Origin: Hypomyces perniciosus
Taxonomy: Eukaryota > Ascomycota > Sordariomycetes > Hypocreales > Hypocreaceae
NCBI GenBank assembly: GCA_008477525.1
Contig: SPDT01000001.1
Span: 3,596,001 to 3,660,000 of the forward strand
DNA length: 64,000 nt
Direction: 5' to 3'
Part shown: in pieces, positions 1 to 11,590 of the stretch
Position numbering within the stretch: position 1 is the first letter of the stretch
Layout of the letters: each line of letters starts with the position of its first letter
Position numbers and translations under genes: made by a program
Notes under the pieces: model-generated
The model's input: the letters and a program-made list of their open reading frames with translations, nothing else
The model's database searches: none
What the model was told of the DNA's origin: nothing

Positions 1-1015
1 TGATCGTGTCTGAGAGAGCAGAGTTGATACAATTTTGTCGTTGTGGCATAAACAGGACATCGAATCCCTGCCATTGAGAATTTGGGTGTTGCAGGCGTGA
101 GTTATTTTCTTTATTTTCTTTCTTTGTTTTCTTCTCTTTGTCTATGGCGGACCCTCTATGGCGGACCCTCGATCTGCCTGCGGGCGGCATACGTGGTGGT
201 GGAGCTGCAAGAATGGAGAGCTAACCTGTTCCCTGGAATAGCCTCACGATGCCATCGACTTCACCGACAATGATATCCAAGTCTTGGGGAACTTTCCCCT
301 CTCGCCGCGTATAACGACGTTGCTCCTCGCGCGCAATCGCGTGGCAAGCATCCAGTCCACGCTGGCCAACTCGGTGCCCAACCTCAAGAACCTGGTCCTG
401 GCGTCGAATAGCATTGCCGAGCTGGCGGATGTGGACGTCCTTGCCACGCTTCCACGCCTGACACACCTTGTGCTGGCGGAGAACCCTATTACGAAGAAAG
501 AAGTGAGCCCGCATCCCCAGAATGATTGGCTGTTGCATACGGCACTGGAGATGGGATTGGAAAGCTGAATGAATGATGTGATAGCATTATCGTTACTGGG
601 TGATCTGGCGGTGTCCTAGTGTGCGATTTCTAGACTATGAGAAGGTCAAGGAGGCAGAGCGGGAGAAAGGACGAGAGTTGTTCGGCACAGCAGAAGAACC
701 CACAGCCCTGGCATCCCAGGTAAGATGCAATCAACCCTCACCCCGTGTCCCTCGGACCACGACTTTGCTAATCAAGTATACCTACTGCTCTAGATCGTGG
801 GAAAGAAGACCAAGTCATTCGAGGTCGCGTCCAACGGTTCATCAGAAGCGCCGTCGAAGCTGTCACGGATAAAGCTTACGGACGAGGAGAAGAAGAGGTT
901 GCAGGAGAGAATCAAGAAGGCAACGAGCTTACAGGAGATTATCGCACTGGAGAAGGAACTGAACGAAGGTCGGTTGCCGTCTGGAATCATGCATTCCGAT
1001 GCCATGGAGGAGTAA
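1..1015 (+). CDS. lea1: U2 snRNP component A' (Lea1), 5' end outside the window
   Basis: Leucine-rich-repeat protein of the U2 snRNP, which with U2B'' binds U2 snRNA stem-loop IV during spliceosome assembly in the nucleus. I read exons 56-96, 242-502, 585-719 and 794-1015; all phases join. The first exon, with the start codon, lies before base 1, and bases 1-55 are intron. Visible features are IPAIENLGVA, then LRR segments with TTLLLARNRV and NLKNLVLASNSI, then the LRR cap block YRYWVIWRCPSVRFLDYEKV typical of U2A', and a Lys/Glu-rich C-terminus ending GIMHSDAMEE. The introns at 503-584 and 720-793 have GTGAGC and GTAAGA donors. Identification is secure from the cap block; only the N-terminus is missing. 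Confidence 0.93.
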
Positions 1016-1177
1016 GGCAGGTTGTGGATCTTTTAGGATGTCTACTACGAGTTATGTAGAGCGTCTTTGGCGTTGCATTAGCCGCTGTTTCCGATGAGAG
1101 ACTTGGAAAGGACGGAAAAGAAAAAGAAAATTGGAGTTGAATTGGCCTTTCGGTTCCGACCATACATGGTGGTATTT

Positions 1178-1217
<40 letters not shown>

Positions 1218-1387
1218 TAAAGGAATCCAGCTGATGAATATCACACACCATGAACGATGTCCTCCTTACATCAGGAGGACCTTGGCCTCTGTCAACGCGG
1301 AACCACAGCAGTGTGTGGTCGTAGACAAAAGTCGTCCAGCGACGACGCCTCCCCCCCTCCACCTGGATGGCATAGCGCAGTCCGCTC
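1016..1387. other. convergent intergenic region
   Basis: This is the 3' flank between lea1 (plus strand) and the histone-fold gene (minus strand). It holds an AAC microsatellite at 1178-1216 and no supported gene. Confidence 0.7.
1178..1216. repeat. (AAC)13 microsatellite
   Basis: Thirteen uninterrupted AAC units in non-coding DNA just 3' of lea1. The reverse frame reads as poly-Leu, which makes a spurious ORF. Confidence 0.97.
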
Positions 1388-2268
1388 CTAGCCCGTCATG
1401 TCGACATCTGCATCACGACGGTGTGGCCCTGCCGCCTGCCTCATTTCCAGCTCCAGCTGCTCGTTGGGGTCGTCCTGCTTCTCCCTCTCATCTCCCCGGA
1501 GGGACAGGGTGAAGGGATTGCTGCCGTTGACGATGGATGACTTGCCGTTGGTGCCATTGCTGCCGTTGGTGCCATTGCTGCCGTTGGTGCCATTGCTGCC
1601 GTTGGCCATGATTGCGCCCTGGGACGTGGACGGTCTGTCGTCGGCGGCGGCGATTTGTTCTCCGCGGAGACGAGCCTGGACGGCGGAGGCGGCTGCTTTT
1701 GCCTTCTTAAAGGGCACGGTTTTGGGGGCGACGTCTTCTAGGAATTCGAGGTTGTCGTGATGTGAGATTGCGCTGGCTTTTGAGGGGGGAAGGATTGAGG
1801 GCTGGTTAGTTTACAGAGCAAGTATGTGGATATATATAAGTATGTGTGTGTGTATGTGAAGGGACGATGAAGTTCAGTGAGGCAACGGGATAGAGCTCAC
1901 CAATGTCCTTGTACTGGATGTTACGCCGGGGCTTGCGTTCCAGCTTGGCTTGTGTGTGAGCCTCATCGGCGAGATGCTGAATGAACATTTCCTGTTTGGA
2001 TTAGAAAGTCGGTCATGAGGAAGCGAGACCGAAGGGTGGGCGATGAGTGACGAACGGTAGCAAGTGTGATGACGAAGGCAGCGTTGTTTGAGCACATCTG
2101 GATGTCTGGATCTTGACCGATGATCTTCTTTACCCTCGACACTATGTAGCAATTAGACCTCAAGAACTTCGGCAGAGGTATGGATTCTACTGGAGATTAC
2201 TTACATGGCAGTTGGGCCTGTCCTGTGGGCTCCTTTCTAGGAGGGATGGCGGTGGTGTTGTAAGGCAT
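1388..2268 (-). CDS. histone-fold (CBF/NF-Y type) protein, Dpb3/CHRAC-15-like
   Basis: Small nuclear protein with one CBFD/NF-YB/HMF histone fold. Family members are the DNA polymerase epsilon subunit Dpb3 and the chromatin-remodelling subunit CHRAC15/Dls1, which pair with a Dpb4-type partner. The start is the ATG at 2266-2268 (MPYNTTAIPP). Exon 1 ends at 2205 and joins in phase to give QLPLSRVKKIIGQDPDIQ; the fold continues with MCSNNAAFVITLAT, EMFIQHLADEAH and RKPRRNIQYKDIASAI, then HHDNLEFLEDVAPKTVP. After the fold comes KKAKAAASAVQARLRGEQ and a low-complexity NGSNGT repeat. Three introns are needed; the DIASAISHHD junction across the third supports the model. The sequence cannot say whether it serves the polymerase, the remodeller or both. 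Confidence 0.85.
1545..1605. repeat. 18-bp coding minisatellite
   Basis: Three tandem copies of an 18-bp unit (1545-1562, 1563-1580, 1581-1598) plus a partial copy. On the minus strand they encode repeated NGSNGT in the disordered tail of the histone-fold protein. Multiples of 18 keep the frame, so length variation would be tolerated. Confidence 0.95.
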
Positions 2269-3068
2269 GGCCGCTGGATGGAGGCTTGTCCAGGCGTAGA
2301 TGGCGCAATGGAGAATCAGAAGATCAGATTATATTACCTGAAAACGAATTAAGTCAGCTTTGCGGGCGTTTCAGTGTGTGTGTGTGTGTGTGCGAGGTTG
2401 AAGAGCTAGGTGAATACTCATACGTGGGAGATGGTTGGTTTGAGGTTGAGGGCCCAGGCAGTTCCTGAGGAGGAAGAGGCGTACCTTTTTCGTCCGTCAA
2501 CCAAGTAAAACAAATGTTAATGGTGATGGCAATGGTACACAGAAAGAGAAATATGACGGTGAGATATTCCGTCAAGACCAGATTGGATTTTTTTATCTCA
2601 AAGAGAACAGAAATGGCGGCCCTAAGGAGGTAGAGCAGGGAGTTGAGGCTTGCTCCTGAAAGCTATGGCCGTCTTGACATGCTCCCAGAACATACAAAGA
2701 CGGCTAGGGTGTATTATTTTCAGACTCAGAAGGAAAGAAATTTCCGACTTGATTCTTTTATGTTGGGGACTTTTGGTGATGCCAGTTGAAAGTATGATAT
2801 TTCTGAGTTTCTGGGTGAAGACGCGAATAGACGCGACGAGGGCCTTGTAAGCCGCTGCAGTCACTAAAATGCTAGATGACAGCGCTCTGAGTTGCATTAG
2901 TACAGTGGTGCTCGAACAGTACGTACCATCATCCATCTCTGTGCCAAAACGACATCCATATTGCGACACAAGCAACTACATGCCATCAACAATAAAGCTA
3001 TAGACGGACAAACAATCGTGTCACGGCATCTTCTAATTGTCTGCAATCATGGTCTGCCGGTCAGAACC
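2269..3068. other. divergent promoter region
   Basis: Separates the histone-fold gene (minus) from the CLC gene (plus). It contains a GT dinucleotide run at about 2374-2392. ORFs here lack ATG starts or family resemblance, so I see no gene. Confidence 0.6.
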
Positions 3069-5801
3069 ATGAGTTCACGAACAACATCCTTCGCCCGAAG
3101 CCCCGGTCTTCCTCGTCGCCTGTCCATCAGCTCGCGCCTATCCGTCGCAGTCTCCCATGCCGAGCAAGGAGAGGCCGTCGCTCAGCCTGCGCCGGGAGAG
3201 GGCCAGATAGAGGAGGAGATTGATAAGATTAAGAGATATGAGGTAAGGAACCTGCTGCCGGAGCGCAAGGCTTGGAGACGGTTGCTGACATGGATCCTCC
3301 AGGACTTTACGACGATAGGTAAGACGTTGTCCATCGGATTGCGACTCGAGCGCTCGGACTGATGCAGGCTGGTAGATTGGGTTCAAGATGCTGCGCGGGA
3401 GCAGGCAAGACGGAAAGCTCGCAGGAAACGTGCGGCGGGCGTATACGAACTCGGCCAGCCAGGCTGGAAATACCGACTGTGGGAGTCCTACGATGCGGCG
3501 CAAGGATGGATCGTCGTCACCATTATTGGTGCCGCGATTGGGATGAATGCGGCATTCTTGAACATTGTGACTGAATGGCTCGCCGACATAAAGATGGGAT
3601 ACTGCACGACGGCATTCTATTTGAACGAAAACTTCTGCTGCTGGGGAGAAGATAATGGTAGGACTCGATCTACATTGTGAAGCAACAAGTACTGCGCTTA
3701 CCCTTCTCCTAGGCTGTGCGGAATGGCATCGCTGGACAGGCTTTGGCCCTCTTAACTACTTCATCTACTTCTTGTTTGCGGTAAGTACATGCGAGCCTAG
3801 GGGATCCTTTAATCAAGTAGCATCTGACTTATATCGCAGACCTTCTTTGCCTTCGTATCTGCGACACTGGTCAAGTCATATGCACCATACGCAGCTGGCT
3901 CGGGTATCTCGGAGATCAAGTGCATCATTGCCGGGTTCGTTATGAAGGGCTTCCTGGGATTCTGGACCCTGGTTATCAAGTCCATCTGCTTGCCCCTAGC
4001 CATTGCCTCCGGCTTGTCCGTTGGAAAAGAAGGACCGAGTGTTCACTACGCGGTCTGCACCGGCAATGTCATTTCGCGACTATTCAAAAAGTACAAGAGC
4101 AACGCCTCCAAGACTCGTGAAATTCTGAGTGCCTGTGCTGCTGCAGGCGTGGCTGTTGCTTTCGGCAGCCCTATTGGGGGTGTACTCTTCTCTCTCGAAG
4201 AGATGTCCAGCTATTTCCCCCTCAAGACTATGTGGCGAAGCTATTTCTGTGCTTTGGTTGCAACAGCTGTCCTGTCTGCCATGAACCCCTTCCGGACAGG
4301 GCAGTTGGTCATGTTCCAGGTCAAGTATGACCGAGACTGGCATTTCTTCGAAATCGTATTCTATATAATCATTGGCATATTCGGTGGACTTTACGGAGCT
4401 TTCGTCATTAAGTGGAATCTACGGGTTCAAGCTTTTCGGAAGAAGTATCTCACCAAATACGCCATCCTAGAAGCAACGCTCCTGGCTGCCGGGACGGCCA
4501 TTATTGCCTACCCAAATGTCTTCTTGAGAATCGACATGACCGAGAGCATGGAGATCCTCTTCCTTGAATGCGAGGGCGCTGAAGACTATCATGGGCTTTG
4601 CGAACCTAACAAGCGACTCGGGAACATCATCTCATTAGTTTTCGCAACCGTGCTGAGGGTCCTTCTGGTTATCATCTCATATGGATGCAAGGTGCCCGCG
4701 GGTATCTTCGTACCCTCCATGGCTATTGGGGCCTCATTTGGACGGACTGTCGGCATCATCGTTCAAGCTATACATGAGGCAAATCCTGGGAGCGTTTTCT
4801 TCTCGGCATGCAAGCCAGATGAGCCCTGCATCACGCCGGGGACCTATGCCTTCCTGGGCGCCGCCGCGGCTTTAAGTGGCATCATGCACCTGACAATGTC
4901 GGTGGTTGTAATCATGTTTGAACTCACCGGTGCTCTTACTTACATCCTGCCCACAATGATAGTTGTCGGTGTCACCAAGCTCGTTAGCGACTTATCGGGT
5001 AAAGGAGGCATTGCAGATCGTATGATCTGGTTTAACGGCTTCCCATTCCTTGATAGCAAGGAAGAGCACAACTTTGGAGTTCCAGTCTCCCAGGTCATGC
5101 GGACCTCAGTGGTATCTCTGCCTGTCAACGGCTTGACTCTCAGTGAAGTTGAGCAGCTCCTAGCTGATGACAAGTATCAAGGGTTCCCCATTGTGACAGA
5201 TTGCAACTCCAAGACGCTGGTGGGGTATATTGGAAGGACAGAGCTACGATATGCTATTGATCGTACAAAGCGAGAGCGGCCAGTTTCTGAGGATACAAGG
5301 TGCATGTTCGCACCACATCAAACTCATAATCCTATCACGCCTATTACCCCCACTGTTGCTCACACGGACGCTGTGGCATCGTCACCCCTCGATTTTAGTC
5401 GATACATTGATGCTACACCTGTGACGGCTCATCCTCGTCTTCCCTTGGAAACAGTCATGGAACTATTTCGCAAGATCGGCCCTCGCGTTATTCTCATCGA
5501 GTACCACGGGAAACTCAGTGGTCTTGTCACTGTCAAAGATTGCCTAAAGTACCAATTCAAGGTCGAGGCGGCGGAGAATCCAAAAGATGATCACCGTATC
5601 ATAGAAGGGCAGGAACAGCTATGGAGCGTCATCCGCAGAGCAGGACACTGGGTCTCTGGTCATATTTCTACCGTGTCTAGAGGGAGAATTAGGCTTAGTG
5701 GGCAGTTTGACGATGAGCGGATGCGTGGGAGAGGCGGCGCCATCTTGGACGGAGATGAAGATGATGTAGATGAGGGGGTAGAGTTGGAAAGAAGACGATA
5801 G
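3069..5801 (+). CDS. CLC-type voltage-gated chloride channel / H+-Cl- exchanger
   Basis: Polytopic membrane protein of the eukaryotic CLC family with C-terminal CBS domains, probably acting in Golgi/endosome or vacuole chloride handling like yeast Gef1. The exons I read are 3069-3242, 3303-3318, 3376-3657, 3713-3780 and 3840-5801, which sum to 833 residues in frame. CLC signatures: GSGISE near residue 200 (the family consensus is GSGIPE), GKEGPSVHYA near 243 with the gating glutamate, and GIFVPSMAIGASFGR near 466. CBS blocks begin near 595 (VSQVMRTSVVSLPV) and 705 (LETVMELFRKIGPR). The second exon is only 16 nt. An in-frame upstream extension exists, but MSSRTTSF is the better start. Targeting cannot be read from the sequence. 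Confidence 0.93.
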
Positions 5802-5918
5802 ATGTTAATGCCCGTGTTTGAGGTATATTGCGTTGGCGTTACAAGGAAAGTCAAATTTACGATGCTTGAAATTTCGGACTTGGAAGTATATATATTGAAT
5901 TCCTTTCTCCGTGAACAG

Positions 5919-6805
5919 CTATGGACTGCCCAAGTCAGGAACATCTTCATCTTGATAATCCTTCCCTGCTACATCCTCCTGTGGCTCCTCATTAGGCACG
6001 GGCGCGTAACCTTCTTCTGCTACTGCTGCGGCTTCTTTGTCCCCTTCATCCTTTCGTCCAGCGATGACACTCCCCACAACGAGGAGCGAGGCACCGGCCC
6101 ACCACATTGGAGGTAAAGCCTCGGAGAAGATGATCATACCCATGATGGCTGTGACGAGGAAGTTGGTGGAGGTATTCATGATGGAAACTTGGGTGGCGGA
6201 TCTACCGCGCGCGAGGGCAGTAGTGAAGAGAGACCACATCTGATAAGTGAGGTAAGTAAAGAAGATAGATATTGTTATGGAAAGAGTTCGGGGGTTAGGA
6301 CTTACGATGCCATTGAACGTGAGATTGAGAACGAAGAAGAACTGGAAGTAGTATGTATGGTCAGCTTCGGACAGATAGAGAGGGCAAGGAATTCAAAGGA
6401 CTAACAACTCGGACAACGAGTTCAACGGCTTTCTCATGGGTCGATATGCCTAGTACACCAGCGATTGTGCTTGATAGCCTCGTAGTGAGTTCCGTGGTAG
6501 TCCTGCAGAGGCATCAAATCAGCATGCATGTCCATGTAAGCATGTTCATCTCAGTTCGAGCCTTACAACTTGGCAAAGACGCCATTAAACGCCGCACAAG
6601 CACCGCTCGCGACAGCAAAAACCAGCCACTGCGCATGGCCTCCAGAGCTCTCAGTATCCATCTTTTCTTTCTCCTTCTTCTCCTTCTCCTCAAGAGTCTC
6701 CTTCGAAGGAGGAGGAGGAGAAGAAGGGCTCGGCTCTTGAGAGCCTACATTGCTTGTATGACGCTTGCGCACCTCCATGTTTGACTGAGCGGTTATGCGG
6801 GACAT
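5919..6805 (-). CDS. TMEM42/EamA-like small membrane protein
   Basis: Predicted multi-spanning membrane protein resembling TMEM42, a short member of the drug/metabolite-transporter (EamA-like) superfamily; its substrate is unknown. Four exons join in phase: a hydrophilic N-terminus then WLVFAVASGACAAFNGVFAKL; TTTELTTRLSSTIAGVLGIS; FFFVLNLTFNGI; and MWSLFTTALARGRSATQV with MNTSTNFLVTAIMG and a last helix, WWAGASLLVVGSVIAG. The C-terminus is acidic and cytosolic-looking. The start is uncertain: in-frame ATGs lie at 6805 (MSRITAQS) and 6778 (MEVRKRHT), and I used the first. Introns have GTAAGG, GTTAGT and GTAAGT donors. Confidence 0.8.
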
Positions 6806-7380
6806 AACGGGACTCTCGGGCTCTTGGCACTTGGTAGTGTTTTGACTAGTATTACAAAGGAGATGCTCGTCATCCGTGAAAGACACACGGAGGGACCATC
6901 AGGCAACCAGGAGTCTGAACGTGGGAGTGTGGTTGGCGCATGACAGGGGCCCCTGAATTCAGGGCACTTTGGGCGTTTAGTCACCGCCATAGTGACGCTG
7001 TCATTCACTGGTGTGCTTTACTAGTAGGAGCCTCAGCGCCTCTTACATAGATATCCGATCAATATCACCAGACAGCATTCACATGAATAGCTAAATATTT
7101 AAAAGCAAATTTCATTAGATGTCCGTAAAGACACCTGTAAGCTATTCTTGTCCCGTCACAAATCCCATATCCCTCGTAATTATTACACTGTAAAAATAAT
7201 ATGAGCCATTGTGTCCCGGAGGCGCATCTTTGTCTGTGTATCCGTAAGTCTCCCAAACGCCGCCCAAATGCAACTGATCAACCGTTGTCGCCTTGTCGCC
7301 TTGTCGCCAGAGTATGGCTCTCCTCGCATGGTCGTCGCTCGAGTCTCTTGTCCAGAACGAACGAGCCTTGTGCCGACCGC
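6806..7380. other. intergenic, promoter side of the TMEM42-like gene
   Basis: Lies between the TMEM42-like start and the 3' end of toa2; both genes are on the minus strand. No gene or clear regulatory site was recognised. Confidence 0.55.
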
Positions 7381-7890
7381 CTACTGTCCCTCGCCAGGCC
7401 GCTTGGCGTTGCAACTAACAATCTTGACCTTATCCGCCACCACGGACTGACTGCCATTATCCATCTTGAAGGTCACGTTCTTGATCAGAAACGTCCAGAC
7501 TTCGTCGCAGAACCGGTACGTATCCAAGCTCCCCTGTATTTCAAACCTAGTTAGCTCCGATGCTTCTTTTATTCCCAGGGCGTCCGAAAACCCTTTACGC
7601 TCGGGCGCCTCTCACCTTGAACTGAAGCCGGCTTCTGACGTTCTTCTGCAGCGCCTCGGTAATCGCCTGGTCAAAGTTGCCCAGGATCTTCATCGCCAGT
7701 TGCGGATGGATGCGCTCCTCGCTAATGAGGTCGTCAAGCGTATCCGTCAGAGCGAGCCCGATACTGTAACTATTAGCGACCGTGTACAAAGCAGTAAGGT
7801 GCCTCCGACAGCGGCGGCAGCGCAGTAGTGTAGGTGAATATACCTGCTCCTACGGTAGAGTTCGTAAAACGATTGCGCGCCGGTCGCCAT
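7381..7890 (-). CDS. toa2: transcription initiation factor IIA small (gamma) subunit
   Basis: TFIIA gamma subunit, which binds TBP with the large subunit and stabilises TBP-TATA complexes at RNA polymerase II promoters. Exons are 7844-7890, 7616-7763 and 7381-7533, giving 115 residues, the usual family length. The N-terminus reads [16 protein letters not shown]; the helical domain has [18 protein letters not shown] and [15 protein letters not shown]; the beta-barrel part reads [19 protein letters not shown] and ends [18 protein letters not shown]. Both introns split the protein at phases that fit exactly. It is divergent from vma16 across 406 bp. Confidence 0.95.
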
Positions 7891-8296
7891 GATTGCTGAA
7901 CGTCTTTGAACTGGCGACTGGGATTTCTCGTCGTGCGATACAGAGAAGGAGGGGAAGTGAGCGAATGTGGTTGTTTGGAGGCAACCTGAGCGTTTCTTTG
8001 GAGGTGTTGAAGGTGTAGGTTCGGCATACGGAGTACGGAGTACTCGTAGAGTGACGGCACCTAGGTGAAGCCGAAGGGAGGGGCTTTCTCGGGGTGCTGA
8101 CTAAACACTCCCCCGGAACAGCCTCAATCCCGCGTCATGTGACGTCGACGGTCGCTTTGGGGAACGCCCTGCCTGTGCTACGCCAACGTAACGTCGCGCC
8201 AGCTTGTCCAGGGAGCTCAGAAAGCTTCCAAGACCATACAATCAGCGCTGCCGCAACGCCCTTTTGTCGCGGAATAGAAGAACAACAGCCGGCACA
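7891..8296. promoter_or_regulatory. divergent promoter region, toa2/vma16
   Basis: This 406-bp region separates two start codons pointing away from each other and must hold both promoters. It includes a TACGGAGTACGGAGTACTCG run near 8029-8048. No TATA box stands out. Confidence 0.6.
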
Positions 8297-9108
8297 ATGA
8301 GTCTCACGTACGGAGTGGGCGGCATCGGGTCGTTTTTGATCGTGGTGGGAGCGTGTATGTTGGCAATCGACCTGTATCTGGATCTGGATCTGGATCGCAG
8401 GCAATGAATGATGGATGCCGCGACTGACGAATGGCTTAGATATGCTCTTTACCGGCAACGGCGAGGCCTTCAACGTTGGTGCTTTTCTCGAATCGGTTTC
8501 ACCGTACGCCTGGGCCGATCTGGGCATTGCCCTGTGTATCGGCCTCTCGGTCGTCGGCGCCGCATGGTGAGCATGCCTCCATTCCCTCCGAAAACACGCC
8601 CGCGCACAACTAACGCATCTTTCCGCAGGGGCATCCTCATCACCGGATCCACGATTCTCGGCGCAGGCGTCAGAGCCCCTCGAATTCGAACCAAGAACTT
8701 GATCTCCATCATCTTTTGCGAAGTCGTGGCCATCTACGGCGTCATCATGGCCATTGTCTTCTCGTCCAAGGTTGACGCCGTTCGGGGCGCGGAGCTCTAC
8801 TCGGCCGACTCATACTTTACTGGCTACGCCTTGTTCTGGTCAGGATTGACAGTCGGCATGTGCAACCTCGTCTGTGGTGTGGCTGTAGGTATCAACGGCA
8901 GCGGAGCTGCCCTGGCCGATGCTGCTGATGGTTCCCTGTAAGGCCCCCCTCATCAAATCGGAGGGTTCCTACGGTTGCTAACTAATAGAACAGGTTCGTC
9001 AAGATTCTGGTCATCGAGATTTTCAGCTCCGTTTTGGGACTGTTTGGTCTCATCGTCGGGCTGCTGGTCTCCGGCAAGGCCCCTGGCTTCGGTGCCACGC
9101 CCAGTTAG
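8297..9108 (+). CDS. vma16: V-type proton ATPase proteolipid subunit c''
   Basis: Membrane proteolipid of the V-ATPase V0 ring, which carries protons across vacuolar and endosomal membranes. Exons are 8297-8354, 8440-8566, 8629-8937 and 8994-9108, giving 202 residues. The protein runs [37 protein letters not shown], then [18 protein letters not shown], whose glutamate corresponds to the essential proton-binding residue of Vma16, and [20 protein letters not shown], ending [18 protein letters not shown]. The donors GTATGT, GTGAGC and GTAAGG and all phases are consistent. The N-terminal ~20 residues diverge from relatives as I know them, as expected for the extra first helix of c''. Confidence 0.96.
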
Positions 9109-9440
9109 ACGTCTTTTGAGAGGGTCAAATCTATCTTGCCACTGTAACACAGTCTCTCATCACCCGAAGAGCGGGAAACGATATATGCATGGCGCCAATA
9201 ATTTTTGGTTGGGCGTTCGGAAGATCGGCTGGGGATGACATGTTTATGGCTGTATCACTAGCCCCTGGGAGTCAACTTGTACATTAGCCGAAGATAATTC
9301 AGCTAAATATGCCGGATTTAGGTATTAGAAAGCTTCAATATGCTTGAATAGCTGTCAATCGAATAGAGTGCATGCTCCCAGAGACACAACATAGACATTG
9401 ATCTTCGTAATCCAACAGGTAACTATACAACATGCCAAGG
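9109..9440. other. convergent 3' flanks of vma16 and cnxE
   Basis: A/T-rich 3' flanking DNA between two convergent genes; nothing else was recognised. Confidence 0.6.
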
Positions 9441-11590
9441 TTACAGTCCTCGTACTGCATTCATGAGCAGAGCATCAACTTTTGCACCCTTTTCCAGCTT
9501 CCCCTTCCCACTGGGCATACAAACCAGTGCGTTCGCCGACTTGAGACTACCAACCTTGGAGCTCCGCTGGCCCCCTGTGCTGCTGGCCGTCAAGAGGCCG
9601 TCCTGCCCAACTGCCACGACGGCACGGTGATATTCAGGCCTGGGATCCAGCGGAAAGTCATGCGCCAGGATGACAGGCACTTTGGGCAGGCCCGTTGGCG
9701 AGACACCCGACTGTTTGTGGAGTGATGGGAGGACAAAGAGATGGAACGTCACCAAGGCTGACGCAGGGTTACCCGGAAGTGAGAAGATGACTTTGGAGAC
9801 ACGCTGTCCTGCGTTGTCCTTGACAGGGACCGTTGCGAACGTTGTTGGCTTTCCGGGCTTCATGGCAACCCGCCCAAAGTGAATGGTGCCACCAAGGGAG
9901 CGTTCGATGGTGGGCTTTAGGAGATCCAGCTCCCCCATAGATACGCCGCCTGTGGTAATAAGCACGTCGGCTTGCCTAAATCCATGCCGCAGAGTCTCCT
10001 CCAAGGTACCTGGCTTGTCCTTGGCAATTCCTAGGTCGACGACGTCGAATCCCCATTCCTTGGCGGCCGATATGAGAGTGATGCGGTTCGTATCCCGTAC
10101 TTCTCCGAGTTTCAGGTCCCCTGGTCGGCTATACTCAACAATCTCGTCTCCCGTGGAGAGTACACCGATAATTGGTCGTTTATACACTTTTGCTTCTGCC
10201 ACACCAACTGCCGCAAGTAGGCCAATCTCGCCGCCAACCCCGGATATTTGCTCGCCTTTCTTGAGAATGACGGTGCCTTGCTCAATGTCACTTCCAACCT
10301 CCCGGATGTTTGCACCTTCTGTGACGCCCTCGGCTTGGATCTCCACCTCTTTTTCTTCCTTGCCATCATCAGTCATTGTTTTCAACTGGGTATCTTCGAC
10401 CATTATGACAGCGGTGGCCCCGGGAGGCAATGGAGCACCGGTGGTCACCCTGGCAATTTCGCCTTCATTCAATGATCCAATTTGTCCAGGAGCTGCATGA
10501 GATACGCCAGTGACAGGAAAGACTCCCTTCATGGTCCCATCTTTAGGAACCACAACAGCATAGCCATCCACGATGCTAGCTCTGAAAGCGGGCACATTCT
10601 CTCGAGCCTTTACATCATCTGCAAGGACGGAACCGACGATTTTTTCATCGACATTGACGGTTTCTACTTGAGGATCTGGCGTATGCTCCGAGATCATGGC
10701 GAGGGCGTCGTCGACTGACACCATAGGGTAAGGCGATTCGCGGTGCCGACTGGTAGGGCCAAGATTCAAATCGTTGGAAAGATGAGTAGGGTTTGGGTTC
10801 GTGAATCTCTTGAGTTTCCCGTGGCCATGACCGTGAGCGTGAGAATGTCCGTGATGGTGGTGGTGGTGGTGATGATGATGGTCGTGCTGGGGCGGTACTG
10901 TCTGGGAGGCGGTACGGTCAATTCCTGCATCAGCCTCGAGTCTTTTGATTCCGCCCGCGTGGAGAGCTCGCGAATTGGCGCCAGTGGCCTGGAGGCAAGC
11001 ATGTGGTAGTGTCTTGATAATGGCTTGGAGGTTCTCCCTTGCGCCCTTGGGTGACCCGGGCAATGTGGCAATAACTGTTTTGTTTCTTACGCCAGCAGTA
11101 GGTCGTGACATCATAGCAACTTTGGAAATCAGCATGTTATGCTATGCAAAGTCATGGTTGTTCTAGTTATGGTGACCTACATGGTGTTATGGAGAGAGAC
11201 GAGGACAACATGGCATGGACTAACCCAGGGGCAGTCTTGTGTATCAACGGAGCCACTGCCTGATAATACGATGTCAGCTCATCATGTGTAATTTGGGATA
11301 TATGAAGTATTTTGTAGAAATACCTCTGGCGTGACGTCTGCTTGAGAGAACCCTGTGCCTCCAGTTGTGATGATAAGGTTGACAGCATCTGGGCCGTCTG
11401 TCCAGAGCATGATATGCTTCTGGATATCGAGGACATTGTCTGATACAATTCTCTCATCAACAACTTCCCATCGCCCGCTGCCATCTTGTCTTAACACATC
11501 ACGAAGTATAGATGCGGAAGCATCGGCTGAGGGATCCTTTGCCGCTGTGGTCGAGACGATGAGAATGGCTGCATTGAAGGGACCATCCAT
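9441..11590 (-). CDS. cnxE: molybdopterin adenylyltransferase / molybdenum insertase (gephyrin-type fusion)
   Basis: Two-domain cytosolic enzyme for the last steps of molybdenum cofactor synthesis: the MogA-like part adenylates molybdopterin and the MoeA-like part inserts molybdate. The cofactor serves nitrate reductase and other molybdoenzymes. Exons 11324-11590, 11181-11259 and 9441-11119 give 674 residues. The G domain starts MDGPFNAAILIVSTTAA and has NLIITTGGTGFS and TVIATLPGSPKGARENL. A His-rich linker (about residues 135-155) follows, then the E domain with FRASIVDGYAVV, GVLSTGDEIVE, VLITTGGVSMGELD and FSLPGNPASALVTF. The order G then E matches fungal CnxE and animal gephyrin. It diverges from pop5. 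Confidence 0.95.

Noticed and set aside
1234..1760. Plus-strand ORFs rich in Leu/Pro/Val opposite the histone-fold gene
   Set aside because: They are the reverse reading of the NGSNGT repeat and surrounding coding DNA.
2354..2575. Minus-strand ORF with a hydrophobic N-terminus
   Set aside because: Its first codon is TTG, not ATG, and its second half is translated GT-repeat (THTHTHT). No support as a gene.
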